This document shows positions 19,831 to 28,491 of a stretch of DNA of 47,697 bases, piece after piece (within the stretch, counting starts at the first letter, position 1; each line of letters opens with the position of its first letter). Under the pieces are notes generated by a model. That model saw only the letters and a program-made list of their open reading frames with translations, made no database searches and had not been told where the DNA came from. The position numbers were made by a program, and so were the translations under genes. Source of the stretch: Thalassotalea sp. ND16A (GTDB lineage: Bacteria; Pseudomonadota; Gammaproteobacteria; Enterobacterales; Alteromonadaceae); NCBI RefSeq assembly GCF_000764205.1, contig NZ_JQDZ01000042.1:1-47697 (forward strand), read 5' to 3'.

Positions 19831-19868
19831 AAAAGTTCAGTACCGATATCATGGTACTGAACTTTTTT
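19831..19868. terminator. Bidirectional terminator
   Basis: AAAAGTTCAGTACC and GGTACTGAACTTTTTT form a 14-bp stem with an 8-base loop between the convergent peptidase and flavoprotein genes. Confidence 0.95.
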
Positions 19869-19878
19869 CCGATTGGCC

Positions 19879-21162
19879 CTATTGAAATCTTGAGATAGAA
19901 AAAGGCTTCAAATCTATGCTGGTGCTTTGTTCCGATATCAGTTGCGCCATCAATTTTGCCGTTTTTGCGCCCCAGGTCAGTCCTAAATGTTGATGTCCAA
20001 GCGCCAAATAAACGTTTTCATGTAAAGGTGATTTATCCAATACTGGTAGGGAGTCTGGTAGCGATGGTCTTAAGCCCATCCAGCGATCTTCCTTGTTTTT
20101 ACTAGGCTCAGCAGTGCTTTTACTGAGTAACGCGTAACTATGCTGTAGCATTTTATCCGCATGTTTGTAGTTTTCTTTGGCTTTAATGCCAGCAAATTCT
20201 ACGGTGCCGGCCAGACGTAAGCCCTTGCTCATTGGGGTCATAATAAATTTACGCTCAGCTGATGCTACCGGGCGGGTCAGGCTGTGGTTATTACTAAGCA
20301 TATAGTGATAACCACGTTCCACCTCCATCGGCAATTTTAAATTCAACGGTTTTAGTATCGACTTTGACCAGGCACCCGTAGCGATAACAACGCCATCAAA
20401 TTGATGACAGAATTGGGCAGTTTTAATATTAACTTTTTGCTTTGCTTCGCTGATGCCGGTAACTTTTTCTTTAATTAAAGTGGCGTTGTTTGCCATAGCC
20501 GAATTTGCCAACGCCAGACATAATTCGTAGGGATCGCAGGTATGAGCAACGTCAGGGAAGAATAGTGCGTAATTTACCCGATCTGACAACGTAGGCTCCA
20601 ATTCAACGAGTTGTTTTTTATCGAGTAACTCAACCTGTACACCACCAGCGAGGTATTTATTAAGATCTTTTTCTATCATCGATAGCGGTGTGTTTTCATA
20701 CACCAGCAGGCTACCACGGGTTGTTAATAAATGACTGGCATTGGCCTTTGCCAGTAATGGCCGGTAATACTCAATCGCATCTTTATTTAAACTTTGTAAT
20801 GCTTGATGGTTGTGCTGAAATGGTTTGCTGCGCATATTGCTGATAAATTTTGTCAGCCAGGGCAATGCTTTGAGCATATAGCCGGGTTTAAGCACGATAG
20901 GACCTAGTGGGTCGAGCAGCATTTTCGGAATTTGTGGCAAGATAGCGGGATCGGCCAATGGAAACACCTGCTCGGTTGCAAAATGCCCAGCATTGCCATG
21001 CGAGCAACCGTTGGCAAAACCCTGATCATCAAAAAATGTCACTCGGTAACCCAACTCTTGTAATTCAAGCCCACAACAAATGCCGACGATACCGGCACCA
21101 ACAATGGCAAAGTGTTTGTTGTGATTGACTGTTTCTGTTTTATTGGTAGTTTGTTTGTTCAT
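19879..21162 (-). CDS. FAD-dependent D-amino acid dehydrogenase family; likely D-hydroxyproline dehydrogenase
   Basis: A 427-residue DAO-family flavoprotein. The FAD-binding FAIVGAGIVGICCGLEL is at about residues 18-34, CSHGNAGHFATEQVFPLA is the DadA-like segment near 53-70, and GLRPSLPDSLPVLD and LALGHQHLGLTWGAKTAKLMA form the C-terminal FAD contacts. In hydroxyproline clusters this family oxidises cis-4-hydroxy-D-proline to delta1-pyrroline-4-hydroxy-2-carboxylate. Its start overlaps the stop of the dehydratase gene by 4 bp. D-proline or general D-amino acid oxidation are alternatives; context favours hydroxyproline. Confidence 0.82.
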   Translation of the reverse strand: MNKQTTNKTETVNHNKHFAIVGAGIVGICCGLELQELGYRVTFFDDQGFANGCSHGNAGHFATEQVFPLADPAILPQIPKMLLDPLGPIVLKPGYMLKALPWLTKFISNMRSKPFQHNHQALQSLNKDAIEYYRPLLAKANASHLLTTRGSLLVYENTPLSMIEKDLNKYLAGGVQVELLDKKQLVELEPTLSDRVNYALFFPDVAHTCDPYELCLALANSAMANNATLIKEKVTGISEAKQKVNIKTAQFCHQFDGVVIATGAWSKSILKPLNLKLPMEVERGYHYMLSNNHSLTRPVASAERKFIMTPMSKGLRLAGTVEFAGIKAKENYKHADKMLQHSYALLSKSTAEPSKNKEDRWMGLRPSLPDSLPVLDKSPLHENVYLALGHQHLGLTWGAKTAKLMAQLISEQSTSIDLKPFSISRFQ

Positions 21163-22205
21163 CGTAATAAAAACCCATTTTTAAAGATATCGTCCGGCGT
21201 TAATACAAACTCATGTATGCCGGTAATAAAAGCTTGACCGCTTACCCTAGGAATGACCGCTGATTTATCATAGTACTGGCACTGCTGTACGATCTCGACC
21301 GTCATTTTGCCACCAACAATACTTTCAATAATTGTCTGGTCGAGATTTAACCCTTCTTTTGCTTGCAGTAGGGCGGCTCTGGCACTTACACCGGTACCGG
21401 TTGGTGAGCGGTCTAACTCGCCGTCGGCAAAAATGCATACATGTTTTGAATGGGCCTCTGCTGATATGGTATCGCCAGAGTGAAAAATAACGCCATACAA
21501 AAAGCTTAAATCTTTAGCTTCGGGATGGTTGATGCTGTTGTGAGTATTAAGAGTATCGCGTGCGATGATTGCTAGTTTGATCTTACGACCAAAATCAATT
21601 AATTGGGCAGTATTATTCCTGCTGCAGCTGATGCCAAGCTCGTCCGCATCAACAAACGCATAATAGGCGCCGCCAAAAGCAATATCGTAGTTTACTTTGC
21701 CAATGTCAGCCACGGTTATGGTTTGCGCCAGCGCTTCAACAAAAGCGGGCACATTGTCAAAACTCACTTTTAGCTTTTGCTGTTCATCATGGTAGGCATA
21801 AGCACTAATAAGACCTGCTGGAGTATCAATTTTTATGCATTGGCCCGGCTTTGGCATCGCAATCGTGTCAGTTTCAATCAACATTGATACACTGGCGATA
21901 ATGGCGTGACCACACATACTCGAATAGCCTTCGTTGTGCATAAACAAAATGCCAAACATCGCATCCTTACTACAAGGTTCGGTAAGTATTGCCCCGTACA
22001 TATCGGCATGACCTCTTGGCTCATACATCAAAAACTGACGATATTGGTCGAAATTATCACTCACATATTGGCGTTTTTCTAACATGCTTGCGCCTTTAAT
22101 TTCAGGGTAGCCACTAATTACTATCCTTAATGGTTCCCCCTCAGTATGCCCATCTAAAGTTTTTATTGTCCTTATTGTATTGATATTATTAGTTTTTATC
22201 TGCAT
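21159..22205 (-). CDS. Trans-3-hydroxy-L-proline dehydratase (proline racemase family)
   Basis: A 348-residue proline-racemase-fold protein. The first catalytic cysteine is kept (C98, SMCGHAI), but the second catalytic position is threonine (T269, DRSPTGTGVSA) instead of cysteine. That Cys/Thr pair is the known mark of trans-3-hydroxyproline dehydratases, which make delta1-pyrroline-2-carboxylate, as opposed to racemases or epimerases (Cys/Cys). The product would feed the reductase at 17295-18251. It leads a two-gene leftward operon with the flavoprotein and is divergent from the epimerase operon across an operator-like palindrome. Confidence 0.88.
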   Translation of the reverse strand: MQIKTNNINTIRTIKTLDGHTEGEPLRIVISGYPEIKGASMLEKRQYVSDNFDQYRQFLMYEPRGHADMYGAILTEPCSKDAMFGILFMHNEGYSSMCGHAIIASVSMLIETDTIAMPKPGQCIKIDTPAGLISAYAYHDEQQKLKVSFDNVPAFVEALAQTITVADIGKVNYDIAFGGAYYAFVDADELGISCSRNNTAQLIDFGRKIKLAIIARDTLNTHNSINHPEAKDLSFLYGVIFHSGDTISAEAHSKHVCIFADGELDRSPTGTGVSARAALLQAKEGLNLDQTIIESIVGGKMTVEIVQQCQYYDKSAVIPRVSGQAFITGIHEFVLTPDDIFKNGFLLR

Positions 22206-22258
22206 TCATCAGCCCCTAATGTTAACTTTTTGAAAAAGTATCTTGCGAAGAGTTAAAA

Positions 22259-22270
22259 ATTGTATACAAT
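22259..22270. promoter_or_regulatory. Putative GntR/FCD operator ATTGTATACAAT
   Basis: This 12-bp palindrome is identical to the site at 15316-15327. It lies 54 bp upstream of the dehydratase start and about 87 bp before the first rightward reading frame. Similarity extends beyond the core (ATACAATATA followed by an AT-rich stretch), which supports shared regulation of the two divergent promoters. Confidence 0.6.
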
Positions 22271-22356
22271 ATATTTTAACTTTAGGCCGTTGGCAATCAA
22301 TATTTCATTAATAGCTGATTGCAAATGCTAACCATAAATTTAGTAAGAGTATAAAG

Positions 22357-22455
22357 ATGAACATAAATTGGCAAGGTGTCTACCCAGCAGTAACCACACA
22401 ATACTTCGATGACTTATCAATCGACTTTGCTGCGACTCAATATCAATTAAACTAG
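22357..22455 (+). pseudogene. 5' remnant of a dihydrodipicolinate synthase-family gene (hydroxyproline-pathway deaminase)
   Basis: A 32-codon reading frame, MNINWQGVYPAVTTQYFDDL followed by SIDFAATQYQLN and a stop, has the N-terminus of DapA/N-acetylneuraminate-lyase family proteins (W-x-G-V-Y-P-A-V-T-T-Q, then D-x-S-I-D). Full members are about 300 residues. In hydroxyproline clusters such a gene encodes the delta1-pyrroline-4-hydroxy-2-carboxylate deaminase. The remaining ~270 codons are absent: 24 bp after the stop comes the epimerase gene with its own ribosome binding site. An internal deletion that kept the start region and the downstream gene is the likely history. Confidence 0.78.
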
Positions 22456-22479
22456 AGCCAACAGGAACAGGAGAATATA

Positions 22480-23493
22480 ATGATAAAAGGCACCTATAAT
22501 TGCGTCGACGCTCACACCTGCGGTAATCCGGTGCGGTTGGTAACCTCGGGCCATCCGAATTTGATCGGGCAAACCATGAGTGAAAAACGCCAGGACTTTC
22601 TCGCCAACTATGATTGGATCCGCAAAGCATTAATGTTTGAACCTCGTGGGCACGACATGATGTCGGGTGCTTTCTTGTACCCTCCCTGTAGCGAAGAGGC
22701 CGATGCCAGTATTTTATTCATTGAAACCTCTGGCTGTTTACCAATGTGTGGCCATGGCACTATTGGCACTGTCAGCGCGGCCCTTGAATGCGGTTATATT
22801 AAACCCAAAAATCCGGGTAAATTAGTACTGGACGTTCCTGCAGGGCAAATTCAGGTTGAGTACCAACAGCACCAGGACAAGGTGACTTCGGTTAAATTGT
22901 TCAATATTGCCGCCTATTTGGCCCACCAGGACGTAGTGTTAAATATTCCTGGTCTAGGCAATATCACCGTTGATGTCGCTTATGGCGGTAACTACTACGT
23001 TATTGTGGAACCACAAGATAATTTTCCTGGCATAGATAAATGGACTGCCGCCGATATTTTGCGCTTCTCACCAATAGTGCGTGAGTATGCCAATAATGCC
23101 GTCAGCTGTATTCACCCGGAAGATCCATCAGTGTGTGGTGTCAGCCATGTGCTTTGGACCGGTAAGAGTCAAACTCAAGGATCCGATTCGGCCAACGCCG
23201 TGTTTTATGGTGATAAAGCCATCGACCGTTCACCCTGTGGCACTGGCACCAGTGCCCGAATGGCACAACTGTTCGCCAGAGGGAAACTAAAACTGGGTGA
23301 CAGTTTTATCCATGAGAGCTACATCGGCAGCCAGTTTGTTGGCAAAATTGAGGCGATCACCGAAATCGCTAACGACGACGAAACCATTATTGCAATCAAA
23401 CCAAGCATTGAGGGTTGGGCCAAAGTATTTGGTAATAACTGCATCACCATAGATGATAATGATCCATATGCGTTTGGTTTTAGTGTTAAATAA
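22480..23493 (+). CDS. 4-hydroxyproline 2-epimerase (proline racemase family)
   Basis: A 337-residue proline-racemase-family protein with both catalytic cysteines: C90 in PMCGHGTIG and C253 in DRSPCGTGTSA. The histidine after the first cysteine (CGHG) and the length of about 335 match hydroxyproline epimerases that convert trans-4-hydroxy-L-proline to cis-4-hydroxy-D-proline. AGGAG lies 7 bases before the ATG. It is followed 23 bp later by the semialdehyde dehydrogenase. Proline racemase is the alternative, less likely given the neighbours. Confidence 0.9.
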   Translation: MIKGTYNCVDAHTCGNPVRLVTSGHPNLIGQTMSEKRQDFLANYDWIRKALMFEPRGHDMMSGAFLYPPCSEEADASILFIETSGCLPMCGHGTIGTVSAALECGYIKPKNPGKLVLDVPAGQIQVEYQQHQDKVTSVKLFNIAAYLAHQDVVLNIPGLGNITVDVAYGGNYYVIVEPQDNFPGIDKWTAADILRFSPIVREYANNAVSCIHPEDPSVCGVSHVLWTGKSQTQGSDSANAVFYGDKAIDRSPCGTGTSARMAQLFARGKLKLGDSFIHESYIGSQFVGKIEAITEIANDDETIIAIKPSIEGWAKVFGNNCITIDDNDPYAFGFSVK

Positions 23494-23516
23494 AATTTAA
23501 AAGACGAGAATAACTG

Positions 23517-25034
23517 ATGACTACAAAAAATCTACCACGTGAACATAACCTTGCTATTGGCGAAAATGGCTGTTTTGACATTAATGTTATGGCACCAGAA
23601 CCAGCTGCTGAAGCCGTAATAGATGCCACAACCGAAGAAGTTAATAATGCGATTTGCCGAGCCGATGATGCATTCTTTGGTTATAGTACTTTACCGGCAG
23701 AAAAAAGAGCAGAGTTTTTAAGGACCATTGCTGAGCAAATATTGTACTTGGGGGATGAGCTTATTGACATGGTTCATGCGGAAACCGGTTTAGCGAGAGC
23801 CAGAATTGAAGGTGAACGCGGCCGAACTATGAACCAATTACGTATGTTTGCCTACAATATCAGCGAGCAAGAATTTCAGGGGATCATTGAACCAGCTGAT
23901 GAGCAACGCCAACCTATGCCAAAGCCGGATACACGTCTAGGCTATTTACCACTTGGTGCCGTTGCCGTATTTGGTGCAAGTAATTTTCCCCTGGCCTTTT
24001 CCACTGCCGGGGGCGATACCGCTTCGGCACTCGCGGCCGGTTGTCCGGTTGTGATGAAAGCACACAGTGCACACCCTGGAACGTCGGCTTTAGTGGCATC
24101 GGCAATTGCCAATGCGATTGAAATTTGCTCACTTGATCCAGGAGTGTTCAGCCTGATCAAGGGTAAAAATCATCAAATAACCAGTCAAATAGTCACCCAC
24201 CCGTTAATCAAGGCCGTAGGTTTTACCGGCTCGGAGCGGGTTGGGATGATTATACAAAAGCAAATTAATGAACGCGCCGAGCCTATTCCATTTTATGGCG
24301 AGCTCGGCAGTGTAAATCCGCAATTTATTTTGCCTGGTAAGGTTAAACAGAGTCCTTCCGCTATTGCAAAAGACCTGGTAGATTCATTAATGATTGGCCA
24401 GGGCCAATTTTGTACCAGTCCAGGATTATGGGTGATTAGTGAAGATGAGCATTATGAAGAGTTTTGTGAGGCAGTGCGCAGTCATCTTGAACAACAAGCT
24501 GCTGGGGTGATGTTGACTGCAGGTATCGGCAAAAGCTATCAAAGCAGCGTTGAGCAAAGACAAAACATTGCCGGTGTAGATCTACTCGCGATAGGTCAAA
24601 GTGGCGCCATAAATGAGTGTCGTGCCGCCGTCTTTAGTACCGATTTATCAAATTTTAGCAATGAAACCACGCTGCAAGAGGAAGTGTTTGGCTCCTCGGC
24701 ATTGATAGTACGTTGTCAGGATATTGAGCAAATGTTAATGCTAGTTGAAGTGCTCAAAGGTAATTTAACCGCTGGTATTCATGCAGAAGATGCTGATATC
24801 GATAATTCGCAGCGCTTAGCCAATGCTTTAGTTCATAAAGTCGGGCGGTTAATTTACAATCAAATGCCAACTGGCGTTGAAGTATGTGCATCGATGAATC
24901 ACGGTGGTCCGTTTCCGGCAGCCACTAATGTACAAAGCACTTCTGTAGGCAGCAAGGCAATTGAACGTTTTCGCCGACCAATCTGTTATCAAAATATGCC
25001 GCAGCAGCTATTGCCTGAACTTTTACGTGATTGA
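23517..25034 (+). CDS. 2,5-dioxovalerate (alpha-ketoglutarate semialdehyde) dehydrogenase
   Basis: A 505-residue aldehyde dehydrogenase. Catalytic C299 lies in IGQGQFCTSPG and the general base E262 in GELGSVNPQF; FGASNFPLAFSTAGGDT (near 152-168) and FTGSERVG bind cofactor. The QFCTSPG motif and length match the KGSADH class found in hydroxyproline and pentose/aldarate clusters, oxidising the semialdehyde to 2-oxoglutarate. The step that should supply its substrate here, the deaminase, is only a remnant upstream. A hairpin lies after the gene (25067-25089). Confidence 0.92.
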   Translation: MTTKNLPREHNLAIGENGCFDINVMAPEPAAEAVIDATTEEVNNAICRADDAFFGYSTLPAEKRAEFLRTIAEQILYLGDELIDMVHAETGLARARIEGERGRTMNQLRMFAYNISEQEFQGIIEPADEQRQPMPKPDTRLGYLPLGAVAVFGASNFPLAFSTAGGDTASALAAGCPVVMKAHSAHPGTSALVASAIANAIEICSLDPGVFSLIKGKNHQITSQIVTHPLIKAVGFTGSERVGMIIQKQINERAEPIPFYGELGSVNPQFILPGKVKQSPSAIAKDLVDSLMIGQGQFCTSPGLWVISEDEHYEEFCEAVRSHLEQQAAGVMLTAGIGKSYQSSVEQRQNIAGVDLLAIGQSGAINECRAAVFSTDLSNFSNETTLQEEVFGSSALIVRCQDIEQMLMLVEVLKGNLTAGIHAEDADIDNSQRLANALVHKVGRLIYNQMPTGVEVCASMNHGGPFPAATNVQSTSVGSKAIERFRRPICYQNMPQQLLPELLRD

Positions 25035-25066
25035 TAATTACCCTCTGTAGGTAAATTTACTAAGCT

Positions 25067-25089
25067 CGGGATCGCTTCAGTCGATCCCG
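25067..25089 (+). terminator. Possible terminator after the semialdehyde dehydrogenase
   Basis: CGGGATCG and CGATCCCG form an 8-bp stem with a 7-base loop, 33 bp after the stop, but the following sequence (ATTAGTTTAATTAG) is only moderately T-rich. Confidence 0.6.
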
Positions 25090-25203
25090 ATTAGTTTAAT
25101 TAGTTAAAATACCGCTCGATTAATTAATTTTAGTGTATCTTTTATAACAATATCCAATATAATGGATTCATTATGTTTAACTTATTAAAAATTAATTAAT
25201 TTT

Positions 25204-25872
25204 ATGTCAATAGTATTCAAAACCCGAACACAACTGGTGGTTGAAGCCATAAGAGAAAAAATATTAACTGGCGCAATTAAAGCCGGAGAACCACTAAGAC
25301 AAGCCGCCCTTGCGACGGAACTAAATGTCAGTCGTATTCCAGTACGTGAGGCATTAGTGCAGCTTGAAGGGGAAGGATTGGTTAGCTTTGAACCACACAA
25401 AGGCGCCACCGCTTCAGCTCTTTCCATTGAACAAGTCGAAGAGCTGTTTGAGTTACGGGCACTGCTTGAAACTAATGTCTTAGCAGAATCTTTAAAGCAC
25501 ATTACCGATGAACAATTAACGAAAGCTGGCGATATTCTCAGTCAGTTGGAAGAAGCGTTAGGGGAAGAGGACTCATCTAATAGCTGGAGTGAGTTAAACA
25601 GCGAGTTTCATAATTGTTTATATTCCGCTGCAAATCGTCCGCAAACACAAGATATTATTAACACGCTAAATAAAAATGCCGACAGATACATTCGCATGCA
25701 TTTATTATGGCTTGGAAAAATTGACAAAGCCGAAGTGCAACATCGAGATATATTACACGCGTGTATGCAACGAGATGTGAAAAAAGCGATTAAATTAATG
25801 AAAGCCCACATTTTAGAATCTGGTGAAGAAATCAAAGAGTTTTTACAGCAACGGGAAAGCAGCGAAGGGTAA
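25204..25872 (+). CDS. GntR-family transcriptional regulator with FCD domain
   Basis: A 222-residue regulator. A winged helix (about residues 8-70, with LRQAALATELNVSRIPVREALVQLEGEGLV) precedes an FCD ligand domain (ELFELRALLETNVLAES; NSEFHNCLYSAANRPQ; LHACMQRDVKKAIKLMKAHI, with Asp/His metal or ligand positions). It is the only regulator in the island, so it probably controls it through the ATTGTATACAAT palindromes. No good ribosome binding site precedes the ATG; a TATAAT box at 25158-25163 lies upstream. No copy of the palindrome was found before its own gene. The inducer is unknown, presumably a hydroxyproline intermediate. Confidence 0.9.
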   Translation: MSIVFKTRTQLVVEAIREKILTGAIKAGEPLRQAALATELNVSRIPVREALVQLEGEGLVSFEPHKGATASALSIEQVEELFELRALLETNVLAESLKHITDEQLTKAGDILSQLEEALGEEDSSNSWSELNSEFHNCLYSAANRPQTQDIINTLNKNADRYIRMHLLWLGKIDKAEVQHRDILHACMQRDVKKAIKLMKAHILESGEEIKEFLQQRESSEG

Positions 25873-25986
25873 CCTTAATACCCAGTTAAAGACCAGGGTT
25901 GATGTTAAAATTGTTTTATTTAAAGTTTTTATTTCAGCCATTGATACAAACTAATATAATAATCTTTTCCAATTTCCTCTGGTGTC

Positions 25987-27162
25987 GTGTTGCACAATAA
26001 CTTAAAAATATTGCCGGTATTAATGCTAATGGTGATATTCAGTCCATTAGCCATTGATATCTTTTTACCTGCATTACCTACCATGGCGAACGACCTGGCG
26101 ACCACGCTTACCACTATGCAGTGGAGCATTAGCATATTTTTATTAAGTATGGGCATTGGCCAATTATTCACCGGCCCGTTAACGGATAAATATGGTCGCA
26201 AACCCGTTGCCTTGTTTGGCGTATTCATTTATGGCTTGGCGGCATTGTTAAGTGTTTTTGCCAATACCATTGAACTGCATTTATTGGCGAGACTAGCGCA
26301 AGGCTTTGGTACTTGTGCTATCGTTGTTGCCGCCTTTTCAATTGTCCGAGATAAATTTGATCCCGTACAAAGTGGCATTATGTACAGTTATTTAAATGGT
26401 GTTATTTGCTGCATCCCGGCATTGGCGCCCATTTTAGGGGGCTGGTTAAGCCAGGTCTATGGCTGGCATAGCACCTTTATATTTATGTTCGGCTTCGCCG
26501 TTATTGCCGGTATGTTGCTGTTTTATTTGCTTAAAGAAACCAACAATGCGAAAAACAAAAAACAGATCAACCCCTTTGCCATCCACCGATATAAAAGCAT
26601 TATTATAAACCCGATATTTCAGTTTCATTCTGTGCTAGTGATGTTGTCAATGGCAGTGATCATTGCCTATGTCAGCAGTTCACCTGCGTGGCTAATGGTG
26701 AATCTGGCATTAACGGCAAATGATTTCATCTTTTGGTTTAGTCTTAATGCCATCATAAATATTATCGCTTGTGTTACTGCACCCAAGGTATTAACCAAGT
26801 ATGGTGCCAGTAGAACCATTACCATGGGTATGGTCACCTTAGTTAGCGGCGGCGTTATGATGCTAGTGTTGCAAAGCTGGCAAACCCCGTTCACATTTAT
26901 GTTTCCGGTGATGTTTAGCTCCATTGGTTTTTCATTCGTGATGGGGACGTGCGCAGGGCAAGCGTTAGCCCCGTTTGGCGACAAAGCTGGCACGGCTTCA
27001 GCATTGCTTGGTTTCATCCAAATGAGTGGCTCAGCGGTCATTGTCGGCTTGGTACAATTATTGCCAATTAATATCAGCGAGCAAATCGCCTTACTGATGT
27101 TGTCAATATTACCATTATTGGTGATCTGGTTTGTGCCGAGAGTTAAAAACGTAATTATGTAA
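25987..27162 (+). CDS. MFS transporter, Bcr/CflA-type drug efflux family
   Basis: A 391-residue MFS protein with about 12 predicted membrane helices. IDIFLPALPTMANDL (near 23-37) and GQLFTGPLTDKYGRKPV (near 57-73) are marks of the Bcr/CflA drug/proton antiporter branch. The start is a GTG at 25987 (or TTG at 25990); no strong ribosome binding site is visible. It ends the collagen/hydroxyproline island, but a link with the pathway is not shown; it may be an unrelated exporter. Its stop is 9 bp from dispersed-repeat copy 2. Confidence 0.87.
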   Translation: MLHNNLKILPVLMLMVIFSPLAIDIFLPALPTMANDLATTLTTMQWSISIFLLSMGIGQLFTGPLTDKYGRKPVALFGVFIYGLAALLSVFANTIELHLLARLAQGFGTCAIVVAAFSIVRDKFDPVQSGIMYSYLNGVICCIPALAPILGGWLSQVYGWHSTFIFMFGFAVIAGMLLFYLLKETNNAKNKKQINPFAIHRYKSIIINPIFQFHSVLVMLSMAVIIAYVSSSPAWLMVNLALTANDFIFWFSLNAIINIIACVTAPKVLTKYGASRTITMGMVTLVSGGVMMLVLQSWQTPFTFMFPVMFSSIGFSFVMGTCAGQALAPFGDKAGTASALLGFIQMSGSAVIVGLVQLLPINISEQIALLMLSILPLLVIWFVPRVKNVIM

Positions 27163-27170
27163 TGAAAAAT

Positions 27171-27261
27171 CGCTACGGGCTACGGGCTGAATTGGTATTG
27201 CTACACGAAAGGTGAATTGATCAAATACACAGCCCGTGGCCAGTAGCTCGTTGCTAGAAGC
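27171..27261 (-). repeat. Dispersed ~92-bp hairpin repeat, copy 2 of 5 (inverted)
   Basis: Reads CGCTACGGGCTACGGGCTG to CTCGTTGCTAGAAGC; it is the reverse complement of copies 1, 3 and 4. Its right arm (CACAGCCCGTGGCCAGTAGC) is identical to copy 5. It sits between the convergent MFS gene and infA. Confidence 0.9.
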
Positions 27262-27315
27262 ACAACAGAATTAATACCATCCATGGTAATTCTAAGTTAA
27301 TTCATTCCCTGAATT

Positions 27316-27347
27316 AAAAAAGCCTCGTAAACGAGGCTTTTTTTTAT
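27316..27347. terminator. Bidirectional terminator between the MFS gene and infA
   Basis: AAAAAAGCCTCG and CGAGGCTTTTTTTT form a strong stem with a TAAA loop, serving both convergent genes. Confidence 0.95.
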
Positions 27348-27396
27348 TTGCTGTTTAGGGCAGGAATATAAATATACCCGATCACCTATATCACAA

Positions 27397-27621
<225 letters not shown>

Positions 27622-27759
27622 TTAAACCTCTAATAAATGTGATAATTCTGGTTCATTTTGGAGTTGAAAATTAACTCACAAAAGCTTTGAACAAGAATAT
27701 AAAAATTTTCTGCCGAGATAATGCCGAAATCTGAACGATTTGTAAAGGTAATGTGTTAT

Positions 27760-28473
27760 TTATTTTTTATCTGTTCGTTGCCAATTATCATCGACCAGTC
27801 TTTCATGGGGATAATACTGTTTTTTATAATTCATTTTTGCGCATTGATCGATTTGATAACCCAGATACAAATAATGTTTATTTAGTTTTTTGCTCAATTC
27901 GATTTGTTTTAAAATGGAAAATTTTCCTAATGAACGTTTGTGCAGATCAGGATCGTAAAAGGTATACAAAGCCGATAATGCACCGGGTAAATTATCACAT
28001 ACCGCCACCGAAATTAAGGTGTTGTTTAAATACAACTCTAAAAACAGTTGTTCCACTGTGCTGCTAAAGATGAAACCTTGATATTGCTGACGATTTGCCG
28101 GGTACATGGCGCCGTTGCGGTGCACGGTGTTGATGTAGCGTCTATACAAGTCAAAATATTCGTCTTTACCTCCTCGGCATATGCGCATCGATAAATCTTT
28201 GTTTACCGCCATAATTCGTTTTTGGCTTCTTGACGGGGCAAACTCGTTAACCGGCAAACGAATGGATTCGCAGCCGCTACAATTTGGACAATGCGGACGA
28301 TATACTTGCTCACCGCTACGGCGAAACCCGGCCATGAGTAACCGCTGATAGTTTTCACTGGTTAACTCGTTCGAGTTAGTGACGACAATTAATCGCTCTT
28401 TTTCCGTTTCAAGGTAATTACATGGAAAGGTTTTGGTTAAGCCAAACTGAAAATATTTTTTCGACTCGCTCAT
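27760..28473 (-). CDS. bpt: Aspartate/glutamate leucyltransferase
   Basis: A 237-residue Bpt/ATE-family protein that adds leucine to N-terminal Asp or Glu and so creates ClpS substrates. The N-terminal Cys-rich region (FPCNYLETEKERLIVV; CPNCSGCESIRLPV) and the acetyltransferase-like C-terminal half (LPGALSALYTFYDPDLHKRSLGKFSILKQIE; YLGYQIDQCAKMNYKKQYYP) are diagnostic. The gene starts 18 bp after aat ends and is likely in one operon with it. Confidence 0.96.
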   Translation of the reverse strand: MSESKKYFQFGLTKTFPCNYLETEKERLIVVTNSNELTSENYQRLLMAGFRRSGEQVYRPHCPNCSGCESIRLPVNEFAPSRSQKRIMAVNKDLSMRICRGGKDEYFDLYRRYINTVHRNGAMYPANRQQYQGFIFSSTVEQLFLELYLNNTLISVAVCDNLPGALSALYTFYDPDLHKRSLGKFSILKQIELSKKLNKHYLYLGYQIDQCAKMNYKKQYYPHERLVDDNWQRTDKK

Positions 28474-28491
28474 TACTCATTACACCAATAT

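Noticed and set aside
22340-22630. 96-residue minus-strand frame near the epimerase start
   Set aside because: It is antisense to the epimerase N-terminus and the DapA-like remnant; composition is unlike a real protein.
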